A DNA stretch of 64,000 bases from Mycolicibacterium litorale (GCA_002007745.1 CP019882.1:1674001-1738000); one strand, 5' to 3'. Positions 40,182 to 50,341 are shown, counted from the first letter of the stretch. The notes: generated from the letters alone by a model not told the origin. A program made the numbers and translations.

Positions 40182-40487
40182 ATGGGCTCGCAAGCAGCTC
40201 CGACCCGGCCGGGCACCAGCGGAGAGCAAAGCACTGATTCCGTCGCTGCCCTGGACAGCCCGTGGGTCACCATCGTCTGGGACGACCCGGTCAATCTGAT
40301 GAACTACGTGACCTATGTGTTCCAGAAGCTGTTCGGCTACAGCGAACCCCAGGCCACCAAGCTGATGCTGCAGGTGCACCACGAAGGTAAGGCGGTCGTG
40401 TCCTCCGGCAGTCGCGAGTCCATGGAAGTCGACGTGTCCAAACTGCATGCCGCCGGGTTGTGGGCGACGATGCAGCAGGACCGCTGA
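40182..40487 (+). CDS. clpS: ATP-dependent Clp protease adaptor ClpS
   Basis: 101 residues. The ClpS core starts at [17 protein letters not shown], with the signature DPVNLMNYV and later HHEGKAVV. It presents N-end-rule substrates to ClpC. It starts the rightward series clpS, DUF2017, P1 peptidase, mec, cysO, cysM, as in M. tuberculosis. Confidence 0.95.
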   Translation: MGSQAAPTRPGTSGEQSTDSVAALDSPWVTIVWDDPVNLMNYVTYVFQKLFGYSEPQATKLMLQVHHEGKAVVSSGSRESMEVDVSKLHAAGLWATMQQDR

Positions 40488-40491
40488 CCGC

Positions 40492-41079
40492 GTGCGTAAA
40501 TGGAAGCGGGTGGAGACCGCTGACGGACCCCGGTTTCGGTCCGCATTGGCCCCGCACGAGGCGGCGCTGCTGAAGAACATGGTGCTCTCGGTGCAGGGCA
40601 TGCTCGACGAGCGCGAAGCGTCGACTCCAGCGGATCCGCTGGAACAGATCACCGGGATCCGTGCGGGCAACCCGCAGGCCCCCGAAGACTCCACCTTGCG
40701 CCGACTGCTGCCGGACTTCTTCAAGCCCCAACGTGAGCACCCGGCCGGCTCGGCAGCCGCCGAAAGCCTCAACGGCGCGCTGCGCAGTCTCCACGAACCA
40801 GACATCATCGATGCGAAAAAGGCTGCTGGACAACGGCTTTTGGACACCTTGCCGGACGGCGGTGGGCGCTTCGAGATCAGCGAGGGCGACGCCAACGCCT
40901 GGGTCTCCGCGGTCAACGACGTGCGGCTGGCCCTGGGCGCCATGCTCGAGATCGGGCCGGAGGGCCCCGACCGGTTGCCGGCCGATCATCCGCTGGCCGG
41001 CCATCTGGACGTGTATCAGTGGCTGACGGTGCTCCAGGAGTATCTGGTGCTCGGCTTGATGGGCAAACCGATCCGATGA
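40492..41079 (+). CDS. DUF2017 conserved protein
   Basis: 195 residues from a GTG start (MRKWKRVETAD). No signal peptide; mostly helical with QWLTVLQEYLVLGLMG at the C terminus. Its function is unknown. It sits immediately after clpS (4-base gap) and overlaps the peptidase by 4 bases. The conserved linkage suggests, but does not prove, a proteolysis role. Confidence 0.88.
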   Translation: MRKWKRVETADGPRFRSALAPHEAALLKNMVLSVQGMLDEREASTPADPLEQITGIRAGNPQAPEDSTLRRLLPDFFKPQREHPAGSAAAESLNGALRSLHEPDIIDAKKAAGQRLLDTLPDGGGRFEISEGDANAWVSAVNDVRLALGAMLEIGPEGPDRLPADHPLAGHLDVYQWLTVLQEYLVLGLMGKPIR

Positions 41080-42113
41080 ACCATCCGATGGGCTCGATCA
41101 CCGACGTCGCGGGCATCCTGGTCGGCCACCACGACCGGCTCGACCCGGACGCGACGTTGGGCTCGGGCTGGGCCTGCGGCAGCACCGTGGTCCTGGCGCC
41201 CCCCGGGACCGTCGGAGCGGTCGACGTTCGCGGCGGCGCCCCGGGCAGCCGCGAGACCGACCTGCTCGACCCGTCGAACAGCGTCCGCCACGTCGACGCG
41301 GTGGTGTTGACCGGCGGCAGCGCCTACGGGCTCGCCGCCGCCGACGGCGTGATGACCTGGCTCGAGGAGCAGGGCCGCGGCGTGGCGATGGACGGCGGGG
41401 TCGTTCCGATAGTTCCAGCCGCGGTGATTTTTGATCTTCCAGTCGGTGGCTGGAAATGCCGGCCGACCGCCGAATTCGGGTACCGGGCAGTCCAGTCGGC
41501 TGCCGTGGACTTCGCGGTGGGAACCGTCGGCGCCGGGGTCGGCGCTCGTGCGGCAGTCCTCAAAGGGGGTGTCGGCACCGCGTCGACGACCCTGGTATCC
41601 GGGGTGACCGTGGGTGCCGTCGTCGTGGTCAACAGTGCCGGCAACGTCGTCGACCCGGCCACCGGCCTGCCGTGGATGGCTCATCTGTCCAAGGAATTCG
41701 GCCTGGTCACGCCGCCCGCCGAGCAGATCGCCGCGCTGGCAGCCCTGGACGCCGAGTCCAGCCCGCTCAACACCACCATCGCGGTGGTCGCCACCGATGC
41801 CGCATTGACGCCGGCGGCCTGCCGGCGCTTCGCGGTGGCCGCGCAGGACGGGCTGGCGCACACCATCCGGCCGGCCCACACCCCACTCGACGGGGACACC
41901 GTGTTCGCCCTGGCGACCGGGGCGATCGAGCTCGAACCCGCCGCCAACACCCCGGTGGCGATGGTGCCCGAGACCAAGCCGCTCGCCGACATCGGGGCGG
42001 CCGGGGCAGACTGTTTGGCACGCGCAGTGGTGGCCGCCGTGTTGGCCGCGCAGACGGCGGCAGGAATACCGACTTACCGCGACGTGTTGCCCGGTGCGTT
42101 CCAGGCGCACTGA
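41076..42113 (+). CDS. P1-family (DmpA/NylC-type) self-cleaving aminopeptidase/hydrolase
   Basis: 345 residues. The nucleophile is predicted to be Thr233 of LNTTIAVVATD (Asn232-Thr233), where NylC-type enzymes autocleave to expose an N-terminal Thr. It has the glycine-rich family block LTGGSAYGLAAADGVM. Substrates are unknown. The start ATG overlaps the DUF2017 stop. Confidence 0.88.
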   Translation: MNHPMGSITDVAGILVGHHDRLDPDATLGSGWACGSTVVLAPPGTVGAVDVRGGAPGSRETDLLDPSNSVRHVDAVVLTGGSAYGLAAADGVMTWLEEQGRGVAMDGGVVPIVPAAVIFDLPVGGWKCRPTAEFGYRAVQSAAVDFAVGTVGAGVGARAAVLKGGVGTASTTLVSGVTVGAVVVVNSAGNVVDPATGLPWMAHLSKEFGLVTPPAEQIAALAALDAESSPLNTTIAVVATDAALTPAACRRFAVAAQDGLAHTIRPAHTPLDGDTVFALATGAIELEPAANTPVAMVPETKPLADIGAAGADCLARAVVAAVLAAQTAAGIPTYRDVLPGAFQAH

Positions 42114-42149
42114 GCGCGCACTGACATCGATCGCAGGAGGACTTTCACC

Positions 42150-42578
42150 GTGCTGGTGATCCGTGCCGACCTGGTGGAAGCGATGGTCGCCCACGCCCGC
42201 GCCGATCACCCGGACGAAGCGTGCGGTGTGCTGGCCGGCCCCGAGGGGTCCGACCGGCCCGAGCGGCACATCCCCATGCTCAACGCCGAACGGTCGCCGA
42301 CGTTCTACCGGTTCGATTCGGGGGAACAACTCAAGGTGTGGCGCGAGATGGAGAACGCCGACGACGCGCCGATCGTCATCTACCACTCCCACACCGCCAC
42401 CGAGGCCTACCCGAGCCGGACCGACATCTCCTACGCGTCCGAGCCGGATGCCCACTACGTCCTGGTTTCCACCCGGGACCCGGACCGCCACGAACTACGC
42501 AGCTACCGAATCCTCGACGGCGTGGTCGACGAGGAACCCGTCACCGTCGTCGAGCAGTATCAGGAAGGCCCTCAATGA
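42150..42578 (+). CDS. mec: Mec, JAMM metallopeptidase that releases cysteine from CysO
   Basis: 142 residues, GTG start with AGGAGG 9 bases upstream. The zinc-hydrolase motif is complete: Glu23 in DEACGVL, then His79, His81 and Asp92 in HSHTATEAYPSRTD. It hydrolyses the CysO-cysteine thioester/peptide to release cysteine. It overlaps cysO by 4 bases (ATGA), and cysO is followed by cysM, forming the mec-cysO-cysM unit. Confidence 0.96.
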   Translation: MLVIRADLVEAMVAHARADHPDEACGVLAGPEGSDRPERHIPMLNAERSPTFYRFDSGEQLKVWREMENADDAPIVIYHSHTATEAYPSRTDISYASEPDAHYVLVSTRDPDRHELRSYRILDGVVDEEPVTVVEQYQEGPQ

Positions 42579-42847
42579 CTGTCACCGTGTCCATCCCGAC
42601 CATCCTGCGCACCCACACCGGCGGGGAGAAGCGGGTCAGCGCCAGCGGTGACACGCTGGGCGCCGTCATCGCCGACCTGGAAGCCAACTACGCCGGAATC
42701 TCCGAGCGGCTCATGGACGCCGGCAAGCTGAACCGGTTCGTCAACATTTACGTCAACGACGAGGACGTGCGCTTTTCCGGCGGTTTGGCCACCGACGTCG
42801 CCGATGGCGACTCGGTGACGATCCTGCCCGCCGTCGCCGGCGGCTGA
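42575..42847 (+). CDS. cysO: sulfur carrier protein CysO
   Basis: 90 residues, ubiquitin-like beta-grasp fold, ending in the obligatory Gly-Gly (AVAGG). It carries a thiocarboxylate as sulfur donor to O-phosphoserine-derived cysteine via CysM. The N-terminal TVTVSIPTILRTHTGGEK and FVNIYVNDEDVRF blocks match the family. Confidence 0.96.
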   Translation: MTVTVSIPTILRTHTGGEKRVSASGDTLGAVIADLEANYAGISERLMDAGKLNRFVNIYVNDEDVRFSGGLATDVADGDSVTILPAVAGG

Positions 42848-42857
42848 ACGGAGATGA

Positions 42858-43835
<978 letters not shown>

Positions 43836-43865
43836 CTGCGGAGGCTTGATGGGACCGGGACAGCG

Positions 43866-44540
43866 ATGAACCAACCGTTGGGCTACCCGGTGTCGCCGCC
43901 GCCGAAGCCCACGAAGCCACCGGCCTGGAAAGTCGGCGGCGCCACGATCCTGACGTTCGTCGCGCTGCTCTACCTCATCGAGCTCGTCGACCAACTCTCC
44001 GGCCACGCGCTGGACCGCAACGGCATCCGGCCGCTGGAGGCCGACGGGCTGTGGGGTGTGCTGTTCGCACCCCTGTTGCACGCCAACTGGCAACACCTGG
44101 CCGCCAACACCGTGCCCGCCCTGGTGCTCGGGTTCCTGGTGACGCTGACCGGCATGGCCCGATTCGTCTGGGCCACGGCGATCATCTGGATCGTCGGCGG
44201 CGTGGGCACGTGGCTGATCGGTGACGTCGGCGGCTGCCCACTGCCGACCAACCACATCGGCGCGTCCGGGCTGATCTTCGGCTGGCTGGCGTTCCTGCTG
44301 GTGTTCGGGTGGTTCACCCGGCACGTGTGGTGGATCGTCACCGGCATCGTGGTGCTGTTCGTCTACGGCAGCGTGCTGTGGGGGGCCCTTCCGGAGCTGA
44401 ACGGCTGCGGCGGTGTGTCCTGGCAGGGGCATCTATGCGGTGCGGTCGCTGGGGTACTGGCGGCGTACTGGCTGTCCGGGCCGGAACGCAAGGCCCGGCA
44501 ACGCAAGAAGGCCGGCCAGTTTCCCGGGCTGAGCTCATGA
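43866..44540 (+). CDS. rhomboid-family intramembrane serine protease
   Basis: 224 residues, about six transmembrane helices. Catalytic Ser134 is in GASG and the partner His189 in WQGHL, giving the Ser-His dyad. A NHI-like [13 protein letters not shown] run precedes the Ser helix. Substrate unknown. The gene overlaps murI by 4 bases (ATGA). Confidence 0.93.
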   Translation: MNQPLGYPVSPPPKPTKPPAWKVGGATILTFVALLYLIELVDQLSGHALDRNGIRPLEADGLWGVLFAPLLHANWQHLAANTVPALVLGFLVTLTGMARFVWATAIIWIVGGVGTWLIGDVGGCPLPTNHIGASGLIFGWLAFLLVFGWFTRHVWWIVTGIVVLFVYGSVLWGALPELNGCGGVSWQGHLCGAVAGVLAAYWLSGPERKARQRKKAGQFPGLSS

Positions 44541-45358
44541 GTGACCGGTTCGCCCCGATCGGCATCTTCGACTCCGGCGTCGGTGGGCTCACGGTGGCCC
44601 GGTCGATCATCGACCAGCTGCCTGACGAGGACATCGTCTACGTCGGCGACACCGGCAACGGTCCGTACGGCCCGTTGACCATCCCGCAGGTCCGGGCGCA
44701 CGCCTTGGCCATCGGCGACGACCTCGTCGAGCGCGGCGTCAAGGTACTCGTCATCGCGTGCAACACCGCGTCGTCGGCCTGCCTGCGTGATGCCCGGGAG
44801 CGCTACGACGTTCCGGTGGTCGAGGTGATCCTGCCGGCCGTGCGGCGCGCCGTCGCCACCACCCGCACCGGGCGGGTGGGCGTGATCGGCACCCAGGCGA
44901 CCATCGCCTCGGGCGCCTACCAGGACGCGTTCGCCGCGGCACGGGACCTCGAGGTCACCGCCGTGGCCTGCCCGCGGTTCGTCGACTTCGTCGAACGCGG
45001 CGTCACCAGCGGGCGGCAGGTGCTGAACCTGGCCGAGGGATACCTCGAGCCGTTGCAGCGCGCCGAGGTCGACACACTGGTCTTGGGGTGCACGCACTAT
45101 CCGTTGCTGTCCGGACTGATTCAGCTGGCGATGGGGGATACGGTGACGCTGGTGTCCTCCGCCGAGGAGACGGCCAAAGACGTGCTGAAGGTGCTGACCG
45201 AACGGGACTTGTTGCGTCCGCACGACTCGCCCGCGGCAGCCCGGACTTTCGAGGCGACAGGCGATCCGGATGCGTTCACCGCGCTGGCGGCGCGTTTCCT
45301 GGGGCCCGCGATCACCGGTGTGCGCCCCGTCGCGCATCACGCTGCTGCGGCGAAGTGA
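44537..45358 (+). CDS. murI: glutamate racemase
   Basis: 273 residues. It supplies D-glutamate for peptidoglycan. The two catalytic cysteines are Cys75 (IACNTASSA) and Cys185 (LGCTHYPLL), and [12 protein letters not shown] is the N-terminal signature. The start overlaps the rhomboid gene. Confidence 0.96.
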   Translation: MSDRFAPIGIFDSGVGGLTVARSIIDQLPDEDIVYVGDTGNGPYGPLTIPQVRAHALAIGDDLVERGVKVLVIACNTASSACLRDARERYDVPVVEVILPAVRRAVATTRTGRVGVIGTQATIASGAYQDAFAAARDLEVTAVACPRFVDFVERGVTSGRQVLNLAEGYLEPLQRAEVDTLVLGCTHYPLLSGLIQLAMGDTVTLVSSAEETAKDVLKVLTERDLLRPHDSPAAARTFEATGDPDAFTALAARFLGPAITGVRPVAHHAAAAK

Positions 45359-45415
45359 TTCTCGTGTCCAAAGCCGTGATGTTTTCCTCTTGCGGCAACC
45401 GGGCATGGCAAGCTA

Positions 45416-46186
45416 GTGGCTGTGCGAATCACCGTCCTTGGTTGCTCCGGCAGTGTTGTCGGGCCCGATTCGCCGGCGTCCGGGTACCTGCTGACGGCAC
45501 CTGACACGCCGCCGCTGGTCCTCGATTTCGGCGGCGGAGTGCTCGGTGCGCTGCAGCGCTACGCCGACCCCAATGACGTCCACGTCCTGCTTTCGCATCT
45601 GCACGCCGACCACTGCCTGGATCTGCCCGGGCTGTTCGTCTGGCGTCGCTACCACCCGTCGCCGGCCAAAGGCCGCGGCATCATGTACGGCCCGAGCGAT
45701 ACCTGGACGCGGCTGGCGGCGGCGTCCTCACCGCTGGGCGGTGAGCTTGACGACTTCTCCGACATCTTCGAGATCCGGCACTGGTCGGACGGCAAGCCGG
45801 TGCAGTTCGGTGCCCTGAGCGTGCTGCCGCGGTTGGTCACGCATCCGACGGAGTCCTTCGGCATGCGCATCACCGACCCGTCCGGCGCGACCCTGGTGTA
45901 CAGCGGTGACACCGGGGTGTGTGAGTCGTTGGTCGAATTGGCCAGGGGAGCGGACACGTTCCTGTGCGAGGCGTCCTGGACGCACGGCCCCGACCGCCCG
46001 CCGCACCTGCACCTGTCGGGCACCGAGGCGGGGCAGATCGCCACCCGGGCCGGGGTCGGGGAACTGCTGTTGACCCATATCCCGCCGTGGACCTCGCGGG
46101 AGGACGTGATCAGCGAGGCGAAGGCCGAGTTCGACGGTCCGGTGCACGCCGTGGTGTGCGGCGAGACCATTGAGGTGTCCCGCTAG
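45416..46186 (+). CDS. cAMP phosphodiesterase of the metallo-beta-lactamase fold (Rv1339 type)
   Basis: 256 residues (GTG at 45416; GTG at 45422 also possible). The HxHxDH motif is LSHLHADHCLDLP, and SGDTGVCESLVELA and LLLTHIPPWTSREDV are further metal/fold segments. The M. tuberculosis relative Rv1339 has been shown to hydrolyse cAMP; function here is by family. It may counter the adenylyl cyclase at 21557-23158. It precedes rph. Confidence 0.9.
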   Translation: MAVRITVLGCSGSVVGPDSPASGYLLTAPDTPPLVLDFGGGVLGALQRYADPNDVHVLLSHLHADHCLDLPGLFVWRRYHPSPAKGRGIMYGPSDTWTRLAAASSPLGGELDDFSDIFEIRHWSDGKPVQFGALSVLPRLVTHPTESFGMRITDPSGATLVYSGDTGVCESLVELARGADTFLCEASWTHGPDRPPHLHLSGTEAGQIATRAGVGELLLTHIPPWTSREDVISEAKAEFDGPVHAVVCGETIEVSR

Positions 46187-46243
46187 TTCGCGAGGGTGCG
46201 TGTCGGCGCACCGACACGCCGTCGCCACGCGCAGTTGGCGCAC

Positions 46244-46336
46244 GCTCGGCTGGGTCTGAGTGCCGAGCTCCTCCTCGGCTCGTCCCTCGCCGCATCGTCG
46301 CTCGGCTGGGTCTGAGTGCCGAGCGCCTCCTCGGCT
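46244..46336. repeat. Tandem 37-bp direct repeat upstream of rph
   Basis: Two near-identical units, 46244-46280 and 46300-46336, 56 bp apart, differing at one position. Each begins with GCTCGGCTGGGTCTGAGTGC and ends with CTCCTCGGCT. Within each, GCTCGG and CCGAGC form a 6-bp stem with a 13-base loop. It occupies most of the gap (46187-46347) before rph. Function unknown. Confidence 0.8.
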
Positions 46337-46347
46337 AGGGTTGCCTC

Positions 46348-47126
46348 GTGTCCCGACGACAAGACGGCAGGCTCGACGACGAGCTGCGACCGGTGAGCAT
46401 CACCCGCGGCTTCACCTCCCATCCGGCCGGTTCGGTCCTCATCACGTTCGGTCAGACCCGAGTGATGTGCACCGCCAGCGTCACCGAGGGCGTGCCGCGG
46501 TGGCGCAAGGGCTCGGGGAGGGCTGGCTGACCGCCGAGTACGCGATGCTGCCCGCGGCCACCCACACCCGCTCGGATCGCGAATCGGTGAAGGGCCGCCT
46601 CGGTGGGCGCACCCAGGAGATCAGTCGACTGGTCGGGCGTTCGTTGCGTGCCTGCATCGATCTTGCCGCGTTGGGCGAGAACACCATCGCCATCGACTGC
46701 GATGTGCTGCAGGCCGACGGCGGGACCCGCACTGCGGCGATCACCGGGGCGTATGTCGCGTTGTCCGACGCGGTGACCTATCTGGCGGCGGCGGGCAAAC
46801 TGTCTGACCCGCGACCGCTGTCGTGTGCCATCGCCGCGGTCAGCGTGGGTGTGGTCGACGGCCGGGTTCGCGTCGACCTCCCTTACGAGGAGGATTCCCG
46901 CGCCGAGGTCGACATGAATGTCGTGGCCACCGACACCGGCACGCTGGTGGAAATCCAGGGCACCGGCGAGGGGGCGACCTTCCCGCGGTCGACTCTGGAC
47001 AAGATGCTCGACGCCGCTCTCGGCGCCTGCGAGACGCTGTTCGCGGTGCAGCGTGAAGCGCTGGCCCAGCCCTACCCCGGGGTGCTGCCGGACGGGCCCG
47101 GGGTGAAGAAGGCGTTCGGGAGCTGA
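46348..47126 (+). CDS. rph: ribonuclease PH, reading frame interrupted by a one-base deletion
   Basis: GTG start ([16 protein letters not shown]). The frame ends early at the GGGG run 46515-46518 (KGSG) and resumes one frame later at [15 protein letters not shown]. Restoring one base gives 259 residues, the family size in mycobacteria. RNase PH trims tRNA 3' ends with phosphate; the conserved [15 protein letters not shown] and [17 protein letters not shown] blocks are present in the second part. The next gene begins right after. Confidence 0.92.
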
Positions 47127-47127
47127 G

Positions 47128-47739
47128 CTGACCCGTTTACTGGTCGCCAGCCGCAACGCCAAGAAGCTGGCCGAGCTGCGCCGGGTGCTCGATGCCGCCG
47201 GGCTGGCCGGGCTGACCCTCGTTTCGCTCGATGATGTGCCGCCGTTCGAGGAAGCCCCCGAGACCGGCGCCACCTTCGAGGAGAACGCGCTGGCCAAGGC
47301 CCGCGACGGGTACGCGGCGACCGGGCTGCCGACCGTGGCCGACGATTCCGGGCTGGAGGTCGCAGCCCTCAACGGGATGCCCGGGGTGTTGTCGGCCCGA
47401 TGGTCCGGCGTGCACGGCGATGACGAGGCGAACTATGCGCTGCTCCTCGCCCAGTTACGCGATGTTCCTGACCAGCGGCGAGCGGCGGCATTCGTGTCGG
47501 CGTGCGCCCTGGTCTACGGACCAGCCGCGGCCAACAGCGTGGTGGTGCGCGGCCAGTGGCCGGGAACGATCATCCGGGAACCCCGCGGGGACGGCGGGTT
47601 CGGCTACGACCCGGTGTTCGTGCCCGATGGCCAGACCCGCAGCGCCGCGCAGCTGAGCCCGGCGGAGAAGGATGCCGCCTCGCACCGCGGCCGGGCACTC
47701 GCCCTGCTGGTGCCGGCGTTGCGCACGCTCGCCGGCTGA
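47128..47739 (+). CDS. rdgB: dITP/XTP pyrophosphatase (RdgB/HAM1), apparent CTG start
   Basis: 203 residues if translation begins at CTG 47128. The conserved nucleotide-binding N terminus (LLVASRNAKKLAELRRVL) lies upstream of the first in-frame GTG (47185), and no ATG, GTG or TTG is available before it. GGGAG 5 bases upstream supports the CTG. It removes non-canonical (d)NTPs; VADDSGLEV and GDGGFGYDPVFV are hallmark motifs. It follows rph directly. Confidence 0.88.
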   Translation: MTRLLVASRNAKKLAELRRVLDAAGLAGLTLVSLDDVPPFEEAPETGATFEENALAKARDGYAATGLPTVADDSGLEVAALNGMPGVLSARWSGVHGDDEANYALLLAQLRDVPDQRRAAAFVSACALVYGPAAANSVVVRGQWPGTIIREPRGDGGFGYDPVFVPDGQTRSAAQLSPAEKDAASHRGRALALLVPALRTLAG

Positions 47740-47755
47740 CCGACAGCAATTCGTG

Positions 47756-47761
47756 TAGCAT
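47756..47761 (+). promoter_or_regulatory. Candidate -10 box for leaderless MFS gene
   Basis: TAGCAT (TANNNT) ends 5 bases before the ATG at 47767, the same spacing as seen for the MspA-like gene at 34462. No Shine-Dalgarno or clear -35. Confidence 0.35.
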
Positions 47762-47766
47762 ATCTA

Positions 47767-49230
47767 ATGTGTCATGATGCTCGCGTGGGGCGTCACTGCG
47801 TCCGGGCGGCGCACCCCGGAGTCCTGATCGCCGTTTTGGCGGCTGCCGGCATCAGCGTGTCGTTGATGCAAACGCTGATCATCCCCCTGGTTCCCGAGTT
47901 GCCGGTGTTGCTGAACACCAGCCCCGCCGACGCATCGTGGGCGATCACCGTCACCCTGCTCACCGCGGCGGTGACCACCCCGGTGTTCGGGCGTCTGGGC
48001 GACCTGTTCGGTCCCAAGCCGATCCTGATGGTCTGTGCCGGTGCGTTGACCATCGGCTCGCTGGTCGCGGCCACCACCAGCTCGCTCGTGCCGTTCATCG
48101 TCGGCCGTGGCCTGCAGGGTCTGGGCATCCCGATCATCCCGCTGGCCATCAGCGTCTTGCGGGCGTCGATCCCGGCCGAGCGGGTCGGCTCGGCCATGGG
48201 ATTGATCAGCGCGTCGTTGGGTGTGGGTGGTGCGCTGGGTCTGCCGCTGGCAGCCCTGATCGCCGAGCGATTCAACTGGCACACGTTGTTCTGGTTCGCT
48301 GCCGGGCTGGGCGCGTGCTCGTTGCTGTTGTTCTTCGTGGTGGTGCCCCGGGTTCCGGCCAGGTCTACCGATCGTCTGGACCCGTTGGGCACGGTGTTGC
48401 TGACGGTCGGGTTGGTGTCGTTGCTGCTGGCGATCTCGAAGGGGTCGGCGTGGGGTTGGCTCAGTACGACGACGTTGGCTTTGCTCGCGGCGTCCGCGGT
48501 GGTGTTCGTTCTGTTCGCCAGCTGGCAGTTCCGCACGGCGTCCCCGGTGGTCGATCTGCGCACCACGCTGAAGCGCCCGGTGTTGACCACGAACGTGGCG
48601 TCGGTGGCGATCGGGTTCGCGATGTTCGCGATGTCCTTGATCGGACCGCAGATTCTCGAGTTGCCGACCCAAACCGGATTCGGCCTCGGACAGTCGATGT
48701 TGCATGCCGGCCTGTGGATGGCACCCGGCGGGCTGGCGATGATGATCGCCGCGCCCATCGCGGCGCGGGTCGCGTCCACCCACGGCCCCAAGGTCACGTT
48801 CGTCGTCGGCGGGCTGATGATCACCGGCGCTTACGGCGCCGGCTTCTTCCTGTTGAACAATCCGGTCCAGGTGATGGTGTTCAACGCCCTCATCAGCCTC
48901 GGGGTGGGTTTCGCCTACGCGTCCATGCCTGCGCTGATCAACGCGGCCGTTCCGGTGTCGGAGACGGCGGCGGCCAACGGGGTCAACGCACTGGCGCGTT
49001 CGTTGGGCACGTCGATGTCCAGCGCGGTCATCGGTGCGGTGCTCTCGACGATGACGATGCCCTTCGCCGGGCACTCGGTGCCGTCGCTGGATGGTTTCCG
49101 GGCTGCGGTGCTGGTGGCTGCCGCGGCCGCCGGCATGGCGGTCGTCATCGCGTTGACGATCCCGACCCCGCCGGCGCAGACGGTCTCGGAGTTGCCCCCA
49201 AGGACGTGGACTCGGCGGACGAGACTCTGA
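47767..49230 (+). CDS. MFS multidrug exporter, DHA2 (14-helix) type
   Basis: 487 residues with about 14 hydrophobic helices and the MFS loop motif GRLGDLFGPKPI (motif A variant) between helices 2 and 3. The GLQGLGIPIIPL stretch also fits the DHA2 family. A start at GTG 47785 is possible. Substrate unknown; such proteins export drugs or dyes. It is inserted between rdgB and the DUF3817 pair relative to the recalled M. tuberculosis order. Its stop abuts the next, convergent gene. Confidence 0.9.
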   Translation: MCHDARVGRHCVRAAHPGVLIAVLAAAGISVSLMQTLIIPLVPELPVLLNTSPADASWAITVTLLTAAVTTPVFGRLGDLFGPKPILMVCAGALTIGSLVAATTSSLVPFIVGRGLQGLGIPIIPLAISVLRASIPAERVGSAMGLISASLGVGGALGLPLAALIAERFNWHTLFWFAAGLGACSLLLFFVVVPRVPARSTDRLDPLGTVLLTVGLVSLLLAISKGSAWGWLSTTTLALLAASAVVFVLFASWQFRTASPVVDLRTTLKRPVLTTNVASVAIGFAMFAMSLIGPQILELPTQTGFGLGQSMLHAGLWMAPGGLAMMIAAPIAARVASTHGPKVTFVVGGLMITGAYGAGFFLLNNPVQVMVFNALISLGVGFAYASMPALINAAVPVSETAAANGVNALARSLGTSMSSAVIGAVLSTMTMPFAGHSVPSLDGFRAAVLVAAAAAGMAVVIALTIPTPPAQTVSELPPRTWTRRTRL

Positions 49231-49590
49231 TCAGAGGTTGAACCGGGTCTTGAGTTCCCGGGTCTGCACCTGTTCGACGATGATGCCCAGCAGCGGGATC
49301 GTCCCGGCCAACAGGACGCCGACGGTCTTCGCGATCGGCCAGCGCACCTTCACCGCGAGGTTCGCGGTGAACATCAGGTAGATGAAGTACACCCAGCCGT
49401 GCACCACACCGATCCAGGTCGGCGGGTCCTCGACCTTGACCACGTACTTCAGCACCATCTCGTAGCACAGCGCGATCAGCCAGACGCCGGTCGTCCAGGC
49501 CAGGACTCGGTAGCCCAGCAGAGCCTTCCGCAGCTTGTCGACCGGGACCGTCGGCTGGGTGTGGGCGTCGGGTGTCTCGGGTGCACTCAT
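49231..49590 (-). CDS. DUF3817 integral membrane protein
   Basis: 119 residues with three to four transmembrane helices (ALLGYRVLAWTTGVWLIALCYE, WIGVVHGWVYFIYLMFTANLAVKV, GVLLAGTIPLLGIIVEQV). It is a paralogue of the protein at 25988-26392. It overlaps the upstream lprD-like gene by 4 bases (ATGA). Function unknown. Confidence 0.88.
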   Translation of the reverse strand: MSAPETPDAHTQPTVPVDKLRKALLGYRVLAWTTGVWLIALCYEMVLKYVVKVEDPPTWIGVVHGWVYFIYLMFTANLAVKVRWPIAKTVGVLLAGTIPLLGIIVEQVQTRELKTRFNL

Positions 49591-50000
49591 GCAGTGGTCC
49601 TGTTCTGGTCGTCGGTCGTCTCGGCCGTGCCGGCTGAGGCCCGGTCGGCTGCGGCCAACTCGGCGAGGTAGGCGTTGTACTCGCGCATGGCGGGGTCGGC
49701 GTCCTCGGGCGGCCATGGGGCCGTGGGGCGTTCGGGCAGCAGCCCCGCGGGGATCTCGGTGATGGAGTCGGCCGACGATGGTTGCGCCGGTGCCGAGTCC
49801 TCGTAGCGGATGAACTTGCGGTAGGCGTACACGCAGAAGCCGGCGAACATCGGCCACTGCAACGCGTAGCCCAGGTTCTGGAAGGTGCCCGATGTCGACT
49901 CGAACCTGCTCCACTGCCACCAGCCCAGAGCCAAGCAGCCGGCGGCGGCGATGATCACCAGCGTGATCAGACCGAATCGGCGACGGCGCGTCGTGGACAC
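49587..50000 (-). CDS. LprD-like small membrane protein / putative lipoprotein
   Basis: 137 residues. An N-terminal hydrophobic helix contains AAAGCLALGWW, a possible lipobox with Cys22. The rest is hydrophilic and acidic, ending SAGTAETTDDQNRTTA. The M. tuberculosis neighbour in this position is LprD. It starts the two-gene leftward unit with the DUF3817 gene. Function unknown. Confidence 0.8.
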   Translation of the reverse strand: MSTTRRRRFGLITLVIIAAAGCLALGWWQWSRFESTSGTFQNLGYALQWPMFAGFCVYAYRKFIRYEDSAPAQPSSADSITEIPAGLLPERPTAPWPPEDADPAMREYNAYLAELAAADRASAGTAETTDDQNRTTA

Positions 50001-50126
50001 ATCACGACGGTACCCTGCCAGCGGTTATGCGTTCATCAGTGAGTGACGTCGAGCACGTCGGACCGGCGGCCCGTGAGGCCAGTGGTGGCCGCCGGCCGGT
50101 GGGCGCCGGGTAGACTCGGGCGTCCT

Positions 50127-50209
50127 GCGGGCGTGGCGAAATGGCAGACGCGATGGCTTTAGGTGCCATTGCTCGAAAGAGCGTGTGGGTTCGAGTCCCT
50201 CCGCCCGCA
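50127..50209 (+). tRNA. tRNA-Leu (anticodon UAG)
   Basis: 83 bases. The acceptor stem GCGGGCG/CGCCCGC pairs perfectly. The anticodon loop TTTAGGT gives TAG (decoding CUN Leu). A long variable arm (GCTC GAAA GAGC) and T-loop GGTTCGAGTCC mark a class II tRNA-Leu. CCA is not encoded. Confidence 0.95.
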
Positions 50210-50255
50210 CTCAAGTGCTCTACGTCACAGTGGAGCGGCGCGCCGACGTATTTCA

Positions 50256-50292
50256 CCTAGCTGTACTAGCTAATCTCCTAGCGGTACTAACT
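50256..50292. promoter_or_regulatory. Tandem operator-like repeats before a small-protein gene
   Basis: CCTAGCTGTACTAGCT (50256-50271) and CCTAGCGGTACTAACT (50277-50292) are 21 bp apart, two helical turns, and the first has AGCT arms. This is typical of a repressor operator, but the regulator is unknown. They lie between the tRNA and the first small ORF. Confidence 0.55.
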
Positions 50293-50341
50293 TCTCCTGT
50301 CTAGTGTCGGTGTCAGTGCAGCAATGGCGAACGGGAGATCA

